Positions 8,491 to 16,230 of a DNA stretch of 20,493 nt are shown one piece after another (the stretch's first letter is position 1; each line of letters opens with the position of its first letter). Position numbers and translations under genes: made by a program. Below the pieces are notes generated by a model that saw nothing but the letters and a program-made list of their open reading frames with translations, had not been told where the DNA came from and ran no database searches. The DNA lies in the NCBI GenBank assembly GCA_019090225.1, contig JAHRWI010000241.1:1-20493 (forward strand). The letters run 5' to 3'. Origin of the DNA: Porticoccaceae bacterium (GTDB lineage Bacteria; Pseudomonadota; Gammaproteobacteria; Pseudomonadales; Porticoccaceae).

Positions 8491-9474
8491 ATGAGATTTA
8501 TTATTTACGGTGCAGGAGCTATCGGCGGTGTCATCGGTGCCAGATTGTTTCAGCAAGGCTTTCCTGTGGTGCTGATTGCCCGCGATGCTCACCACAAAGC
8601 CATCCATTTTCAGGGGCTGATACTGGAATCCCCTCATGAGGTCGTGACGCTACCTATTCCAGTTGTTGAACATCCCGCCGAGATAAATTTTGAACCCGGT
8701 GATGTGGTGATGCTGGCGATGAAATCCCAGCACACCGTCGCTGCTCTAGAGGCATTGCGCAATGTGGCAGGGGATGAGGTACCTGTGGTGTGTTGTCAAA
8801 ACGGCGTCTTTAATGAACGTGAAGCGAGTCGGATGTTTCAGCGCGTTTACGGTATGGCAGTGTTGATGCCCGCCGCGCACCTGCGGCCAGGGGTGGTGCA
8901 GACCACGACCACAGGTGTGACCGGAGTGGTGGATTGCGGGGTATATCCACACGGTATTGATGACACCATTACCGAGCTTGCGTCTGCCCTTGAGTTGTCG
9001 AATTTTGTCTGCCGTGCTGACGCCGCCATCATGCGTATGAAGTATGCAAAGCTACTAATGAACTTGGGTAACGCCCTACAAGCAGCGTGCGGATCGCCAC
9101 CTGACGCCCGTAATTTGATACGCCTGGCCCGTGATGAAGCGCTGGCTTGTTACGCAGCTGCCGAGATCGACTGCGCCGGACGTGAAGAGTTTCAAGCACG
9201 TTTCCTGGGCAAAATAGAAGAAGCGCCTATTCATGGGCAAGCGAGAAGTGGCGGATCATCGTGGCAGAGCCTGAAGCGTGGCTTGGGTTCCATTGAGGCC
9301 GATTATCTCAATGGCGAAATCGTTCTGTTAGGTCGCCTCTACGGCGTAGTAACACCGGCTAATCACGCCTTACAGCAAATTGCGAATGAGATGGCATTCA
9401 GCGGCGCAGAGCCTGGCAGTGTGCCGATAGGAATCGTAAACGCGCGCATCCGTAAGTTGGAGTCTGCGGTCTAA
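8491..9474 (+). CDS. Ketopantoate reductase family protein (PanE/ApbA)
   Basis: A 327-residue NADP-type oxidoreductase of the 2-dehydropantoate 2-reductase family. GAGAIGG (7-13) is the dinucleotide-binding loop, AMKSQ holds a conserved Lys (78), CCQNGV (101-106) matches the family 'QNG' motif, and Lys187/Asn191 in KYAKLLMNLGNAL match the catalytic Lys-Asn region. The C-terminal helix contains GSIEADYLNGEIV, like the E. coli D-F-I-N-G stretch. The likely reaction is NADPH reduction of ketopantoate to pantoate, but close paralogues act on other 2-oxo acids, so I leave the symbol blank. A strong ribosome site (GAGGAGGG, 8478-8485) precedes ATG 8491 by 5 bases. The 27-base gap after tgpA shows no terminator, so it may be the last gene of the unit. 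It faces the dioxygenase gene convergently. Confidence 0.85.
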   Translation: MRFIIYGAGAIGGVIGARLFQQGFPVVLIARDAHHKAIHFQGLILESPHEVVTLPIPVVEHPAEINFEPGDVVMLAMKSQHTVAALEALRNVAGDEVPVVCCQNGVFNEREASRMFQRVYGMAVLMPAAHLRPGVVQTTTTGVTGVVDCGVYPHGIDDTITELASALELSNFVCRADAAIMRMKYAKLLMNLGNALQAACGSPPDARNLIRLARDEALACYAAAEIDCAGREEFQARFLGKIEEAPIHGQARSGGSSWQSLKRGLGSIEADYLNGEIVLLGRLYGVVTPANHALQQIANEMAFSGAEPGSVPIGIVNARIRKLESAV

Positions 9475-9540
9475 GGTTTTGGTGATTAATCAGCGGTAGG
9501 ACGACTAGGCAATGCAATAGTCCACAAAACCGGCAGGGTC

Positions 9541-10395
9541 TTAGCCAAACTGAAACGCAGAGACTGTGGCTCCCAGGACCTGATCTTTAAAGATGGTTTT
9601 GCCTCTGTCTTCACCGCCCGCACCGGCCATCACCATTAAAGGAATCAAGTGTTCTTCACGGGGATGGGCTAGTTGTGCAGAAGGCGCAGATTTCCACTCA
9701 CCAAGAGATTTATTACGTTCTTGTGGCGCAGCTTCACAGACCTCGCTTAACCAGCGATCAAAAGCGTTTGACTCGGTGCCCGCGCTGGATTCAGGGCCAT
9801 TCATCAGCGCTGACATATTGTGATAGCTCAAACCACTGCCTACCAACAACACATTTTGTTCTCGCAACGGTGCCAGTGCCTGCCCCAGTGCGATATGTTC
9901 CGCCGGATCGAGTGAAGTGGTGAGAGAGACCTGGACAATGGGAATATCGGCTTCCGGGTATATCAACAAAAAGGGAATAAATACGCCGTGGTCGAAGCCA
10001 TGCTCAGCATCCTGACGGCAGGGGATGTTGGCATCGCTGAGCAGGTTCTCAATGGTACTAGCAAGTTCAGGATGCCCAGGCGCAGGGTAAGTTAATTCGT
10101 AGGTGTGGGGCGGAAAATTATAATAATCGAAGTAGAGCGGCGGTTGGGCAGAGCTGTTGATGGTGACAACATCATTTTCCCAGTGCGCAGAGAACACCAC
10201 AATGGCGTCTGGTTTACGGTGTTGTTTCTGACCGTGACCGCTATAGATCGAAGCACCCAGTTCACGTAACCAGGCTTCCATTTTGTGCCAGGTATCCGCC
10301 GGACCCATAGTCCATTCCATAAAAAAGCAGGGGCCACCACCGTGAGGAATATAAAGCGTGGGCAGTGGATTACGATCCGTCTCGCTGGTCGTCAT
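9541..10395 (-). CDS. DODA-type extradiol dioxygenase (LigB superfamily, YgiD-like)
   Basis: A 284-residue protein of the class III extradiol dioxygenase (LigB) superfamily, subgroup 4,5-DOPA dioxygenase/YgiD. Candidate metal and active-site histidines sit in the usual motifs: IPHGGGP (His18), FSAHWE (His71), DAEHGFDHGVFIPF (His132, His136), SGLSYHN (His192) and AHPREEHLIPL (His249). The metal triad by analogy with YgiD would be His18, His71 and His249. Members open catechol-type rings; the substrate here is unknown. GGAG about 8 bases before the ATG is the ribosome site. The gene is separated from the LLM/SDR unit by a strong terminator, so it needs its own promoter, but I find only a weak one (TTTACA, 17 bases, TAGCGT). 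It converges with panE across 66 bases. Confidence 0.9.
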   Translation of the reverse strand: MTTSETDRNPLPTLYIPHGGGPCFFMEWTMGPADTWHKMEAWLRELGASIYSGHGQKQHRKPDAIVVFSAHWENDVVTINSSAQPPLYFDYYNFPPHTYELTYPAPGHPELASTIENLLSDANIPCRQDAEHGFDHGVFIPFLLIYPEADIPIVQVSLTTSLDPAEHIALGQALAPLREQNVLLVGSGLSYHNMSALMNGPESSAGTESNAFDRWLSEVCEAAPQERNKSLGEWKSAPSAQLAHPREEHLIPLMVMAGAGGEDRGKTIFKDQVLGATVSAFQFG

Positions 10396-10496
10396 TTGCT
10401 TACTCCGGTCGAAGTCGAAGCGGCCACGCTACTGTTTTAGATGATCGCTGTAAAGTGGTTGAGCAGGGTAAACAGCTTAGATAGGATGGCGAGAAA

Positions 10497-10561
10497 AATA
10501 AAAAGCCAGACAAGGCCCGAATATTGCTTGTTAATGTTCGGGCCTTGTCTGGCTTTTTATT
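10497..10561 (-). terminator. Strong intrinsic terminator for the LLM/SDR unit
   Basis: Arms at 10497-10521 and 10537-10561 are perfect reverse complements over 25 bases, and the 15-base loop can close a further three or four pairs. The arms contain GCCAGACAAGGCCCGAA. On the - strand the stem is followed by a U-rich run (CTTTTTATTTTTC), as expected for an intrinsic terminator 57 bases after the LLM stop. The opposite side also has TTTTTAT, so it may act both ways. It is unusually long and perfect for a terminator. Confidence 0.88.
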
Positions 10562-10617
10562 ATGGCCGGCTGGTCTTGCCTGGCGGTAATTACTAGACAG
10601 TAAAAATTTTTCTCTAA

Positions 10618-11700
10618 TCAGGCTGCCAGCAATGATTGGCCCGGTAATTTATGTATTTCTGGTAAAACTTCTTTGGCAAATAGACGCAGGCTTTTCTCCA
10701 CGTCTGCATAGGGCATGCCGCCATAGCTGAATACGCCGTTATAAGCACCAGCTCCGGTACGGCCGGTAAAGTCTTTAATGGTTTCGAAGCATTTTTCTGG
10801 CGTGCCCCAAACCTGAATGCTCATAAAAAACTTGATAGCGTCTTCGACACTTTTGCTAACGTGCTCTTGCATGGCGCCGTAGGTTTCGTAACCTTTGGTG
10901 TTTTTCAGGTGGTCGCCGGCCATCTCGTAATGTTCAATCACAGAGCGGTAGTAGCCGCCAATATATTTATAGGCCATCTCTTCGGCACGGTCAGCGCTTT
11001 CGTCACAGAAGGTCCAGCCCGCGAGAATAGGCGCGGGTGCTTCTACACCGTTTACCTCTAAATAGGTTTTGCGGTAGTCGGCTAATTCCCGGTCGACATG
11101 AGCCCAGGGTTTTTGGGGGATCACCAGAATGCCAATGCCGAGTTTGGCCATGATTTGTGAAGACTCAGGTGACACCGCCGCAGCGTACGTTCTGCCTTTG
11201 AAGCTTTTGTAGGGCGCAGGGCGAATATCGCGCCGAGCCTGTTTAACCTGTTTGCCATCGAATTCGCAGTAGCCGCTTTCGAGGCCTTCCAGAATCATCT
11301 GAGCTGATTCAGTAAAGTGTTGGCGACTGACATTCATATCCTTGCCAAAGCCTTCAAATTCAACCCGGCCGAGGCCGCGGCCAATGCCGAGAATCACCCG
11401 TCCATTGGACATATTGTCGAGCATGGAGATTTCTTCTGCGACGCGCATAGGGTCATGCCAGGGCAGTACCACGACCATGGAGCCGAGACCAAGATTGGGA
11501 TTGCGGCCCGCCCAATAGGACAAATACTGCATCACGTCCGGGCACATCGTGTAATCGGTGAAATGATGCTCTACACCCCAGATGGATTGAAAGCCTAACT
11601 CTTCTGCCAAATCACCCATGCGTAAGTCATTGGTGTAGACCTGGTGGTCGGTCATGTTGGGGTCGAGACCCTGAAAAATCAGTGATAAGCCTACGTCCAT
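10618..11700 (-). CDS. LLM-class flavin-dependent monooxygenase (luciferase-like)
   Basis: A 360-residue bacterial-luciferase-like TIM-barrel protein, expected to use reduced flavin from a partner reductase to oxygenate an organic substrate in the cytosol. Supporting segments: the N-terminal strand MDVGLSLIFQ; GFQSIWGVEHHFTDY (EHHF 44-47, a family hallmark); LGLGSMVVVLPWHDPMRVAEEISMLDNMSNGRVILGIGRG, the classic luciferase-like stretch; and the C-terminal GTPEKCFETIKDF. Length fits the family. The closest-looking relatives are the alkanal or hydrocarbon-type LLM proteins, but I cannot place it further. AGAGGA about 7 bases upstream of ATG 11700 is the ribosome site. It follows SDR A after 76 bases with no terminator, so it is probably the last gene of the B-A-LLM transcript. 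No flavin reductase gene is visible in the window. Confidence 0.92.
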   Translation of the reverse strand: MDVGLSLIFQGLDPNMTDHQVYTNDLRMGDLAEELGFQSIWGVEHHFTDYTMCPDVMQYLSYWAGRNPNLGLGSMVVVLPWHDPMRVAEEISMLDNMSNGRVILGIGRGLGRVEFEGFGKDMNVSRQHFTESAQMILEGLESGYCEFDGKQVKQARRDIRPAPYKSFKGRTYAAAVSPESSQIMAKLGIGILVIPQKPWAHVDRELADYRKTYLEVNGVEAPAPILAGWTFCDESADRAEEMAYKYIGGYYRSVIEHYEMAGDHLKNTKGYETYGAMQEHVSKSVEDAIKFFMSIQVWGTPEKCFETIKDFTGRTGAGAYNGVFSYGGMPYADVEKSLRLFAKEVLPEIHKLPGQSLLAA

Positions 11701-11776
11701 TATTTGTCCTCTTTAAATTGTTAAGTTGTTGCCGGATTCTTAATGATTTTAAATCATCAAAGTTCAATCACCAACG

Positions 11777-12550
11777 CTAGATGGCTAAAGACAGGCCACC
11801 GTCCACAACGATAATCGATCCGGTTATAAAATCTGAAGCACTGCTGGCCAGCAATATAGACAGACCGTAAAAATCTTCCGGTATACCGTATCTGCCTACG
11901 GGTGATTTTTTAGACACGAATGCTACAGCGCGGGTCATGGCCTTGGGGCCGGAGCAGGGCATCATTTCGGTGTCCACCAGTCCGGGTAATACCGCATTGA
12001 CGTGGATGTTGTGCTTACCCCAGCCCTGAGCCAGGCTCTGAGTCATATGATCCATGCCGCCCTTAGCTGCTGCGTAATGGCTTAATTTGCCAAAACCCAG
12101 TTTAGTAATAACAGAGCCGACGTTAATGATCTTGCCGCCTCCGGCTTCGACCATGTGGGGGAAACAGGCTTTACAGGTGAGAAAGCATGAGGTCAGGTTG
12201 TTGGTGATAAAATTGTTCCACTGATCCAGGGTCATTTCCTCGGTCTTGATACCCCAGCTGATGGCAGCGTTGTTAACCAGGATATCAATGCGACCAAAAT
12301 GCTCTGCAGTGGCGGCGACCATGCGGTTCACATCCTCTTCACTACCCACATCGCATGATATTCCCAGGGCTTGAGCACCCTGAGCTTCAAGTTCTTTAAC
12401 GGCCTTATCGATTTTTTCCTGCCTGCGACCAACCACAGCTACTTTCGCGCCCGCCACGGCGAGACCTTTAGCAATACCGAGGCCGAGGCCGCCATTGCCG
12501 CCAGTGATAATGGCAACTTTGCCACTTAGGTCAAACTTAGTGTTATTCAT
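11777..12550 (-). CDS. SDR-family oxidoreductase A (type 1)
   Basis: A 257-residue classical short-chain dehydrogenase/reductase. The Rossmann TGGNGGLG loop is at 16-23, NNAA at 93-96, and the catalytic tetrad is complete: Asn118 in ITNNLTS, Ser146, Tyr159 and Lys163 (spacing Ser+13=Tyr, Tyr+4=Lys). Strand 2 ends in VVGRRQ with no acidic residue, which favours NADP(H); that is inference. The substrate loop after TEMMPC (SGPKAMTRAVAFVSKK) differs from every other copy and is one residue longer than in E. It is the last SDR before the LLM gene, 76 bases away. The ribosome site GGGGAGG lies 5 bases before the ATG. The gap to B is only 30 bases. An AT-rich near-palindrome, ATGATTT-T-AAATCAT, sits at 11743-11757 between A and LLM. 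Confidence 0.93.
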   Translation of the reverse strand: MNNTKFDLSGKVAIITGGNGGLGLGIAKGLAVAGAKVAVVGRRQEKIDKAVKELEAQGAQALGISCDVGSEEDVNRMVAATAEHFGRIDILVNNAAISWGIKTEEMTLDQWNNFITNNLTSCFLTCKACFPHMVEAGGGKIINVGSVITKLGFGKLSHYAAAKGGMDHMTQSLAQGWGKHNIHVNAVLPGLVDTEMMPCSGPKAMTRAVAFVSKKSPVGRYGIPEDFYGLSILLASSASDFITGSIIVVDGGLSLAI

Positions 12551-12580
12551 TTATCCTCCCCAGTTTTTGTTATGTGGTTG

Positions 12581-13345
12581 TTAGATACCTAGCATCATGC
12601 CGCCATCAACGACGATGATAGAGCCGGTGATAAAACTGGATGCTTCGCTAGAGAGCAATACCGATATGCCTTCAAAGTCCTCAGGCATGCCATAGCGGCC
12701 TACCGGTGTTTTCTTGACGATGTAGTTCACCGGGCCAGCTTTTTTAGGCCCTTCGCAAGGCATCATTTCTGTATCTACCAGGCCAGGCAGGACGGCATTG
12801 ACTTGAATGTTGTCCTTGCCCCAGGCCATCGCCAGGCTTTGCGTCATATGATCCATGCCGCCCTTAGCTGCTGCGTAATGCACCAGTTTGCCCATACCTT
12901 TTTTGGTAATAGCAGAGCCAATATTGATGATTTTCCCGCCGCCGGCCTTGACCATTTCTGGGTGGCAAGCCTTGGCGCAGAGAAAACAGGAGGTGAGATC
13001 AACCGCGATAAAGTTGTCCCATTCTTCGAGGGTCATTTTCTCGGGAGCGATGCCCCAGCTAATGGCGGCGTTGTTAACCAGAATGTCAATTCGCCCGAGT
13101 TGGTCAGTGGTTTCTTTGACCATACGGTTGACGTCGTCTTCTTTGGAAACATCTGCCTGCACGCCGATGGCTTTGGCGCCGAGGGCTTCCATTTCAGCGA
13201 CAGCTTTATCAATTTTGTCCTGATTGCGGCCCACCAGGGCGACGGCGCAGCCTTCTTTGGCGAGGCCCTTGGCGATACCCAGCCCGAGGCCACCATTGCC
13301 ACCGGTGATGATGGCGACCTTGCCTGTCAAATCAAAAAATTTCAT
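12581..13345 (-). CDS. SDR-family oxidoreductase B (type 2)
   Basis: A 254-residue classical SDR. TGGNGGLG is at 14-21, NNAA at 91-94, Ser144, Tyr157 and Lys161 are present, but the fourth tetrad position is Asp116 (IAVDLTS) and not Asn. I start it at ATG 13345. GGAGG ends six bases before it (GGAGGTACGGTATG), and the MKFFDL start matches copy D. The 25 extra codons available upstream (to 13420) have no family match and would run into the promoter. The loop after TEMMPC (EGPKKAGPVNYIVKK) is one residue shorter than in D and F. A strong promoter and operator-like half-sites lie just upstream, so B is the first gene of a B-A-LLM transcript. Confidence 0.93.
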   Translation of the reverse strand: MKFFDLTGKVAIITGGNGGLGLGIAKGLAKEGCAVALVGRNQDKIDKAVAEMEALGAKAIGVQADVSKEDDVNRMVKETTDQLGRIDILVNNAAISWGIAPEKMTLEEWDNFIAVDLTSCFLCAKACHPEMVKAGGGKIINIGSAITKKGMGKLVHYAAAKGGMDHMTQSLAMAWGKDNIQVNAVLPGLVDTEMMPCEGPKKAGPVNYIVKKTPVGRYGMPEDFEGISVLLSSEASSFITGSIIVVDGGMMLGI

Positions 13346-13397
13346 ACCGTACCTCCAATCCTGTGATTTATTTTGTTGTTTATTGCGAACACCCCCA

Positions 13398-13426
13398 TTT
13401 ATAGAAATGTGACAGAGCAATGTCAG
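13398..13426 (-). promoter_or_regulatory. Sigma-70-type promoter for B-A-LLM
   Basis: On the - strand, CTGACA (-35, 5 of 6 to TTGACA) is followed by exactly 17 bases and TATAAA (-10, 5 of 6). The start would fall near 13391, giving a leader of about 45 bases to the B start codon with its GGAGG site. It is the best-scoring promoter I can see by eye in the accessory region. Confidence 0.65.
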
Positions 13427-13437
13427 GTGAGCTGACA
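13410..13437. promoter_or_regulatory. Operator-like TGACA/TGTCA half-sites over the B promoter
   Basis: Three alternating half-sites, TGACA (13410-13414), TGTCA (13421-13425) and TGACA (13433-13437), are spaced by 6 and 7 bases and form two overlapping dyads. They cover the -35 and spacer of the B promoter, where a repressor would block RNA polymerase. No regulator gene is in the window, so the binding protein is unknown. Confidence 0.4.
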
Positions 13438-13732
13438 GCCTGGTAGTTGTAGCGGCGCTATGTCTATGTTCGAGCTTATTGTCATCAAGGCAGTTTATAG
13501 CCCCGTTATTGATTATCAGTTTTGTAGTTATTTAGGTTTGCACTTAATCAACTCGTCCCTGTTGATTTTGAACAATAACATCATAGCAGGGGCTTCGATA
13601 TCAAGCGCGAGCAGATTTGTGTTTAACGATGTTGCGATTAGCCTTGTGATTCGGAGACGCTATCAACTCAGAGGTGCAGGCTACACTGGACAGATTAAGC
13701 CACCTGTAACAGCTATAAAAAGTGACCGGTAT
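13427..13732. other. Long C-B intergenic stretch with a second dyad
   Basis: About 300 bases separate the B promoter from the C terminator, far more than any other gap in the array. It includes a 7+7 inverted repeat, AATCAAC-N8-GTTGATT (13546-13567), and, read on the - strand, an extended -10 like TGCTATGAT (13588-13580) whose start would fall just before that dyad. A 94-codon + strand frame (13460-13744) has no recognisable domain and no ribosome site. I see no SDR remnant here. Confidence 0.4.
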
Positions 13733-13766
13733 AAAAAAGGGTAGCAAGCGTTACCACATGCTACCC
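13733..13766 (-). terminator. Intrinsic terminator after SDR C
   Basis: On the - strand an 8-base stem GGGTAGCA / TGCTACCC (13759-13766 with 13739-13746) and 12-base loop are followed directly by TTTTTTAT (13738 downward). It begins 41 bases after the C stop. It should end the G-F-E-D-C transcript, which is why B needs its own promoter. Confidence 0.78.
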
Positions 13767-13806
13767 CAACTGGAGTTTTACCTCGTCAATAAGATCAAGA
13801 ATAAAA

Positions 13807-14576
13807 CTATATGGCTAAAGAAAGCCCGCCATCCATGACAATAATTGAACCGGTAATAAAGTCAGAGGATTGACTGGCTAGCATGACAGAGATACCGTAG
13901 AAATCTTCTGGCACACCATATTTGCCGACTGGCGTTTTCTTGACGATCATATCGACTAGCGGCACCTTCTTAGGTCCTTTACAAGGCATCATTTCCGTAT
14001 CAACCAAACCGGGAAGCAGGGCATTTACGTGGATATTGTGCTTGCCCCAGCCCTGGGCCAGACTCTGGGTCATATGGTCCATGCCGCCTTTGGCCGCAGC
14101 GTAGTGCACCAATTTGCCAAAACCAAGCTTAGTAATAATTGAGCCAACATTGATAATCTTACCGCCGCCAGCTGCCACCATGTGAGGGAAGCAGGCCCTG
14201 CAGGTGAGAAAACATGAGGTCAGGTTGTTAACGATAAAGTGATTCCACTGATCAAGTGTCATGTCTTCTGCGGGAATGCCCCAGCTAATGGCGGCATTGT
14301 TAAAGAGAATATCGATGCGACCAAAATACTCAGCCGTGGTAGCGACCATGCGATTTACATCATCCTCGCTGCCAACATCGCAGGATACGCCAGGGCATCA
14401 GCGCCCATAGCCTCCAGCTCTTTAACCGCGTTGTCCAGCTTGTCCTGATTGCGGCCTACGACGGCGACCTTAGCGCCAGCGATGGCCAGGCCCTTGGCAA
14501 TGCCGAGTCCGAGTCCGCCGTTGCCGCCGGTGATAATGGCAACTTTGCCGGTCAAATCAAATTTTGTGTTGTTCAT
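13807..14576 (-). pseudogene. SDR-family oxidoreductase C (type 1), one-base frameshift
   Basis: Starts at ATG 14576 as MNNTKFDLTGKVAIITGG, with the ribosome site GGAG 7 bases before. The frame breaks after ELEAMGADAL (residue 62) and ends early at 14355. The rest of the protein continues in another frame to 13807. Compared with copy E, one base is missing in the GADALG codons: E reads cgccgaggg on the + strand where C reads cgccaggg, between 14391 and 14392. Restoring it would give 256 residues, the same as E, with GVSCDVGSEDDVNRM across the join and Asn118, Ser146, Tyr159 and Lys163 all intact. The remainder shows no further damage, so the lesion is recent or a sequencing error. Expressed as read, it would be a 73-residue fragment lacking the catalytic residues. 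Confidence 0.85.
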
Positions 14577-14582
14577 TTATGT

Positions 14583-14625
14583 ACTCCACATCCAAATTTT
14601 CGAGTTACCCACAGCGCTGTGGAGT
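14583..14625 (-). promoter_or_regulatory. Possible RBS-masking stem between D stop and C start
   Basis: In the - strand transcript ACTCCACA, whose first A is the last base of the D stop codon (+ strand 14618-14625), is a perfect 8-base complement of TGTGGAGT (14583-14590), which holds the GGAG ribosome site of C. An alternative perfect palindrome CCACAGCGCTGTGG (14609-14622) would compete with it. Ribosomes ending D could open the stem and so couple C to D. Confidence 0.4.
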
Positions 14626-15392
14626 TATATAGCCAGGGTCATGCCGCCGTCAGCGACGATGATAGAACCGGTGATGAAACTGGATGCTTCGCTGGACAAT
14701 AAGACCGATAAGCCCTCGAAATCATCGGGCATGCCATAACGACCAACCGGGCTTTTCTTGGTGATGTAATCGACAACAGGGCCGATTTTGTCAGGGCCAA
14801 AACAGGGCATCATTTCAGTGTGTACCAGACCGGGCAGAACCGCGTTGACCTGAATATTGTCCTTACCCCAGGCGCGAGCCAGACTTTGGGTCATGTGATC
14901 CATGCCACCTTTGGCAGCGGCGTAATGAACTAGTTTGCCGAAACCTTTTTTAGTGATAGCTGAACCGATGTTGATGATCTTGCCACCGCCGGCTTTAATC
15001 ATTTCTGGGTAACAGGCTTTTGCACACAAAAAGCAGGACGTTAGATCGATAGCGATAAACTTGTCCCACTCTTCGAGGGTCATCTTCTCGGGAGCAATAC
15101 CCCAGCTAATGGCAGCATTGTTGAACAGGATGTCAACTCGGCCCAATTGCTTTGCGGTTTCCTCAACCATGCGATTCACGTCATCTTCCTTGGAAACATC
15201 ACACTGAACGCCAATGGCTTTAGCGCCCAGGGCTTCCATTTCAGCAACAGCCTTGTCTATCTTGTCCTGGTTGCGTCCCACCAGCGATACGGCACAGCCT
15301 TCTTTAGCCAGACCCTTGGCAATGCCAAGACCGAGACCGCCGTTACCACCAGTGATGATGGCAACTTTTCCAGTTAGATCAAAAAATTTCAT
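14625..15392 (-). CDS. SDR-family oxidoreductase D (type 2)
   Basis: A 255-residue classical SDR with TGGNGGLG (14-21), NNAA (91-94), Ser144, Tyr157 and Lys161. As in all type 2 copies, Asp116 (IAIDLTS) stands where the tetrad Asn usually is. It resembles F very closely, including the loop FGPDKIGP after TEMMPC. Both D and F read VHTEMM where the other copies read VDTEMM or VDSEMM, so a His replaces an Asp at the mouth of the substrate pocket. AGGA about 8 bases before ATG 15392 is the ribosome site. C follows after 48 bases. Confidence 0.93.
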   Translation of the reverse strand: MKFFDLTGKVAIITGGNGGLGLGIAKGLAKEGCAVSLVGRNQDKIDKAVAEMEALGAKAIGVQCDVSKEDDVNRMVEETAKQLGRVDILFNNAAISWGIAPEKMTLEEWDKFIAIDLTSCFLCAKACYPEMIKAGGGKIINIGSAITKKGFGKLVHYAAAKGGMDHMTQSLARAWGKDNIQVNAVLPGLVHTEMMPCFGPDKIGPVVDYITKKSPVGRYGMPDDFEGLSVLLSSEASSFITGSIIVADGGMTLAI

Positions 15393-15452
15393 GCAATGTT
15401 TCCTCTTGTTTGTATGCAGTAGCGAGCGTTTGCGTGTTTGCTTTTTAAAAGC

Positions 15453-16223
15453 TTAGATGGACAGTGATACCCCGCCGTCCATGACAATAATTGAGCCGGT
15501 AATGAAGTCAGAAGCTGGGCTGGCCAGCAGTATCGATATGCCGTAAAAATCTTCCGGTCTACCAAAGGTGCCGGTAGGTGTTTTCGATACCGCATAATCG
15601 ACCAGACCATTTTTGTTCGGTCCTGTACAGGGCATCATTTCGGTGTCCACTAGGCCAGGCAGCAGGGCGTTGACGTGGATATTATGCTTGCCCCAACCCT
15701 GGGCCAAGCTTTGGGTCATGTGATCCATGCCGCCTTTGGCAGCGGCGTAATGGGAGAGTTTGCCGAAACCTAGTTTGGTGACGATCGAGCCAACGTTGAT
15801 GATCTTGCCGCCACCGGCCTTAACCATATGAGGGAAGCAGGCCTTACAGGTTAGGAAGCTGGAGGTTAAATTGTTGGTGATGAAGTGATTCCACTCATCG
15901 AGTGTCATGGTTTCAGTGGGGATACCCCAGCTAATTGCAGCGTTGTTAAAAAGAATATCAATGCGGCCAAAATGCTCAGCAGTGGTAGCGACCATGCGGT
16001 TAACATCTTCTTCGCTGCCAACATCACAGGATACGCCGAGGGCATCGGCGCCTTCGGCTTTAAGTTCTTTGACGGCATTGTCAATTTTGTCCTGGTTACG
16101 ACCGACCACGGCCACTTTAGCGCCAGCAATGGCTAAACCTTTGGCGATGCCAAGGCCGAGACCACCATTACCGCCGGTGATAATGGCTACTTTTCCCGTT
16201 AAATCAAACTTAGAGTTGTTCAT
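15453..16223 (-). CDS. SDR-family oxidoreductase E (type 1)
   Basis: A 256-residue classical SDR, the intact closest relative of the broken copy C and the reference for its missing base. TGGNGGLG (16-23), NNAA (93-96) and the full tetrad Asn118, Ser146, Tyr159, Lys163 are present. It has SSFLTCKACF where A and C have SCFLTC. The loop after TEMMPC (TGPNKNGLVDYAVSKTP) is its own, and the following TGTFGRPEDF departs from the VGRYG(M/I) or VGKYGV seen in most copies. GGAG lies 7 bases before ATG 16223, inside a GTGGAG that can pair with CTCCAC just after the F stop. The gap to D is 60 bases without a terminator, with a small AT-rich palindrome (GCTTTT-T-AAAAGC) near its start. Confidence 0.93.
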   Translation of the reverse strand: MNNSKFDLTGKVAIITGGNGGLGLGIAKGLAIAGAKVAVVGRNQDKIDNAVKELKAEGADALGVSCDVGSEEDVNRMVATTAEHFGRIDILFNNAAISWGIPTETMTLDEWNHFITNNLTSSFLTCKACFPHMVKAGGGKIINVGSIVTKLGFGKLSHYAAAKGGMDHMTQSLAQGWGKHNIHVNALLPGLVDTEMMPCTGPNKNGLVDYAVSKTPTGTFGRPEDFYGISILLASPASDFITGSIIVMDGGVSLSI

Positions 16224-16230
16224 TTATTGT

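Noticed and set aside
9475..9540. Terminator between panE and the dioxygenase gene
   Set aside because: Only GGTTTTG/CAAAACC arms 43 bases apart and a bulged short stem are present. Neither has a convincing T-run.
12803..13366. A 187-codon + strand frame opposite SDR B
   Set aside because: Antisense shadow of a well-supported SDR, with no ribosome site or recognisable domain.
13346..13420. A 25-residue N-terminal extension of SDR B
   Set aside because: It runs through the promoter and lacks homology. GGAGG directly before ATG 13345 and the match to copy D fix the start.
13460..13744. A 94-codon + strand frame in the C-B gap
   Set aside because: No domain and no ribosome site, and it runs into the terminator stem of C.
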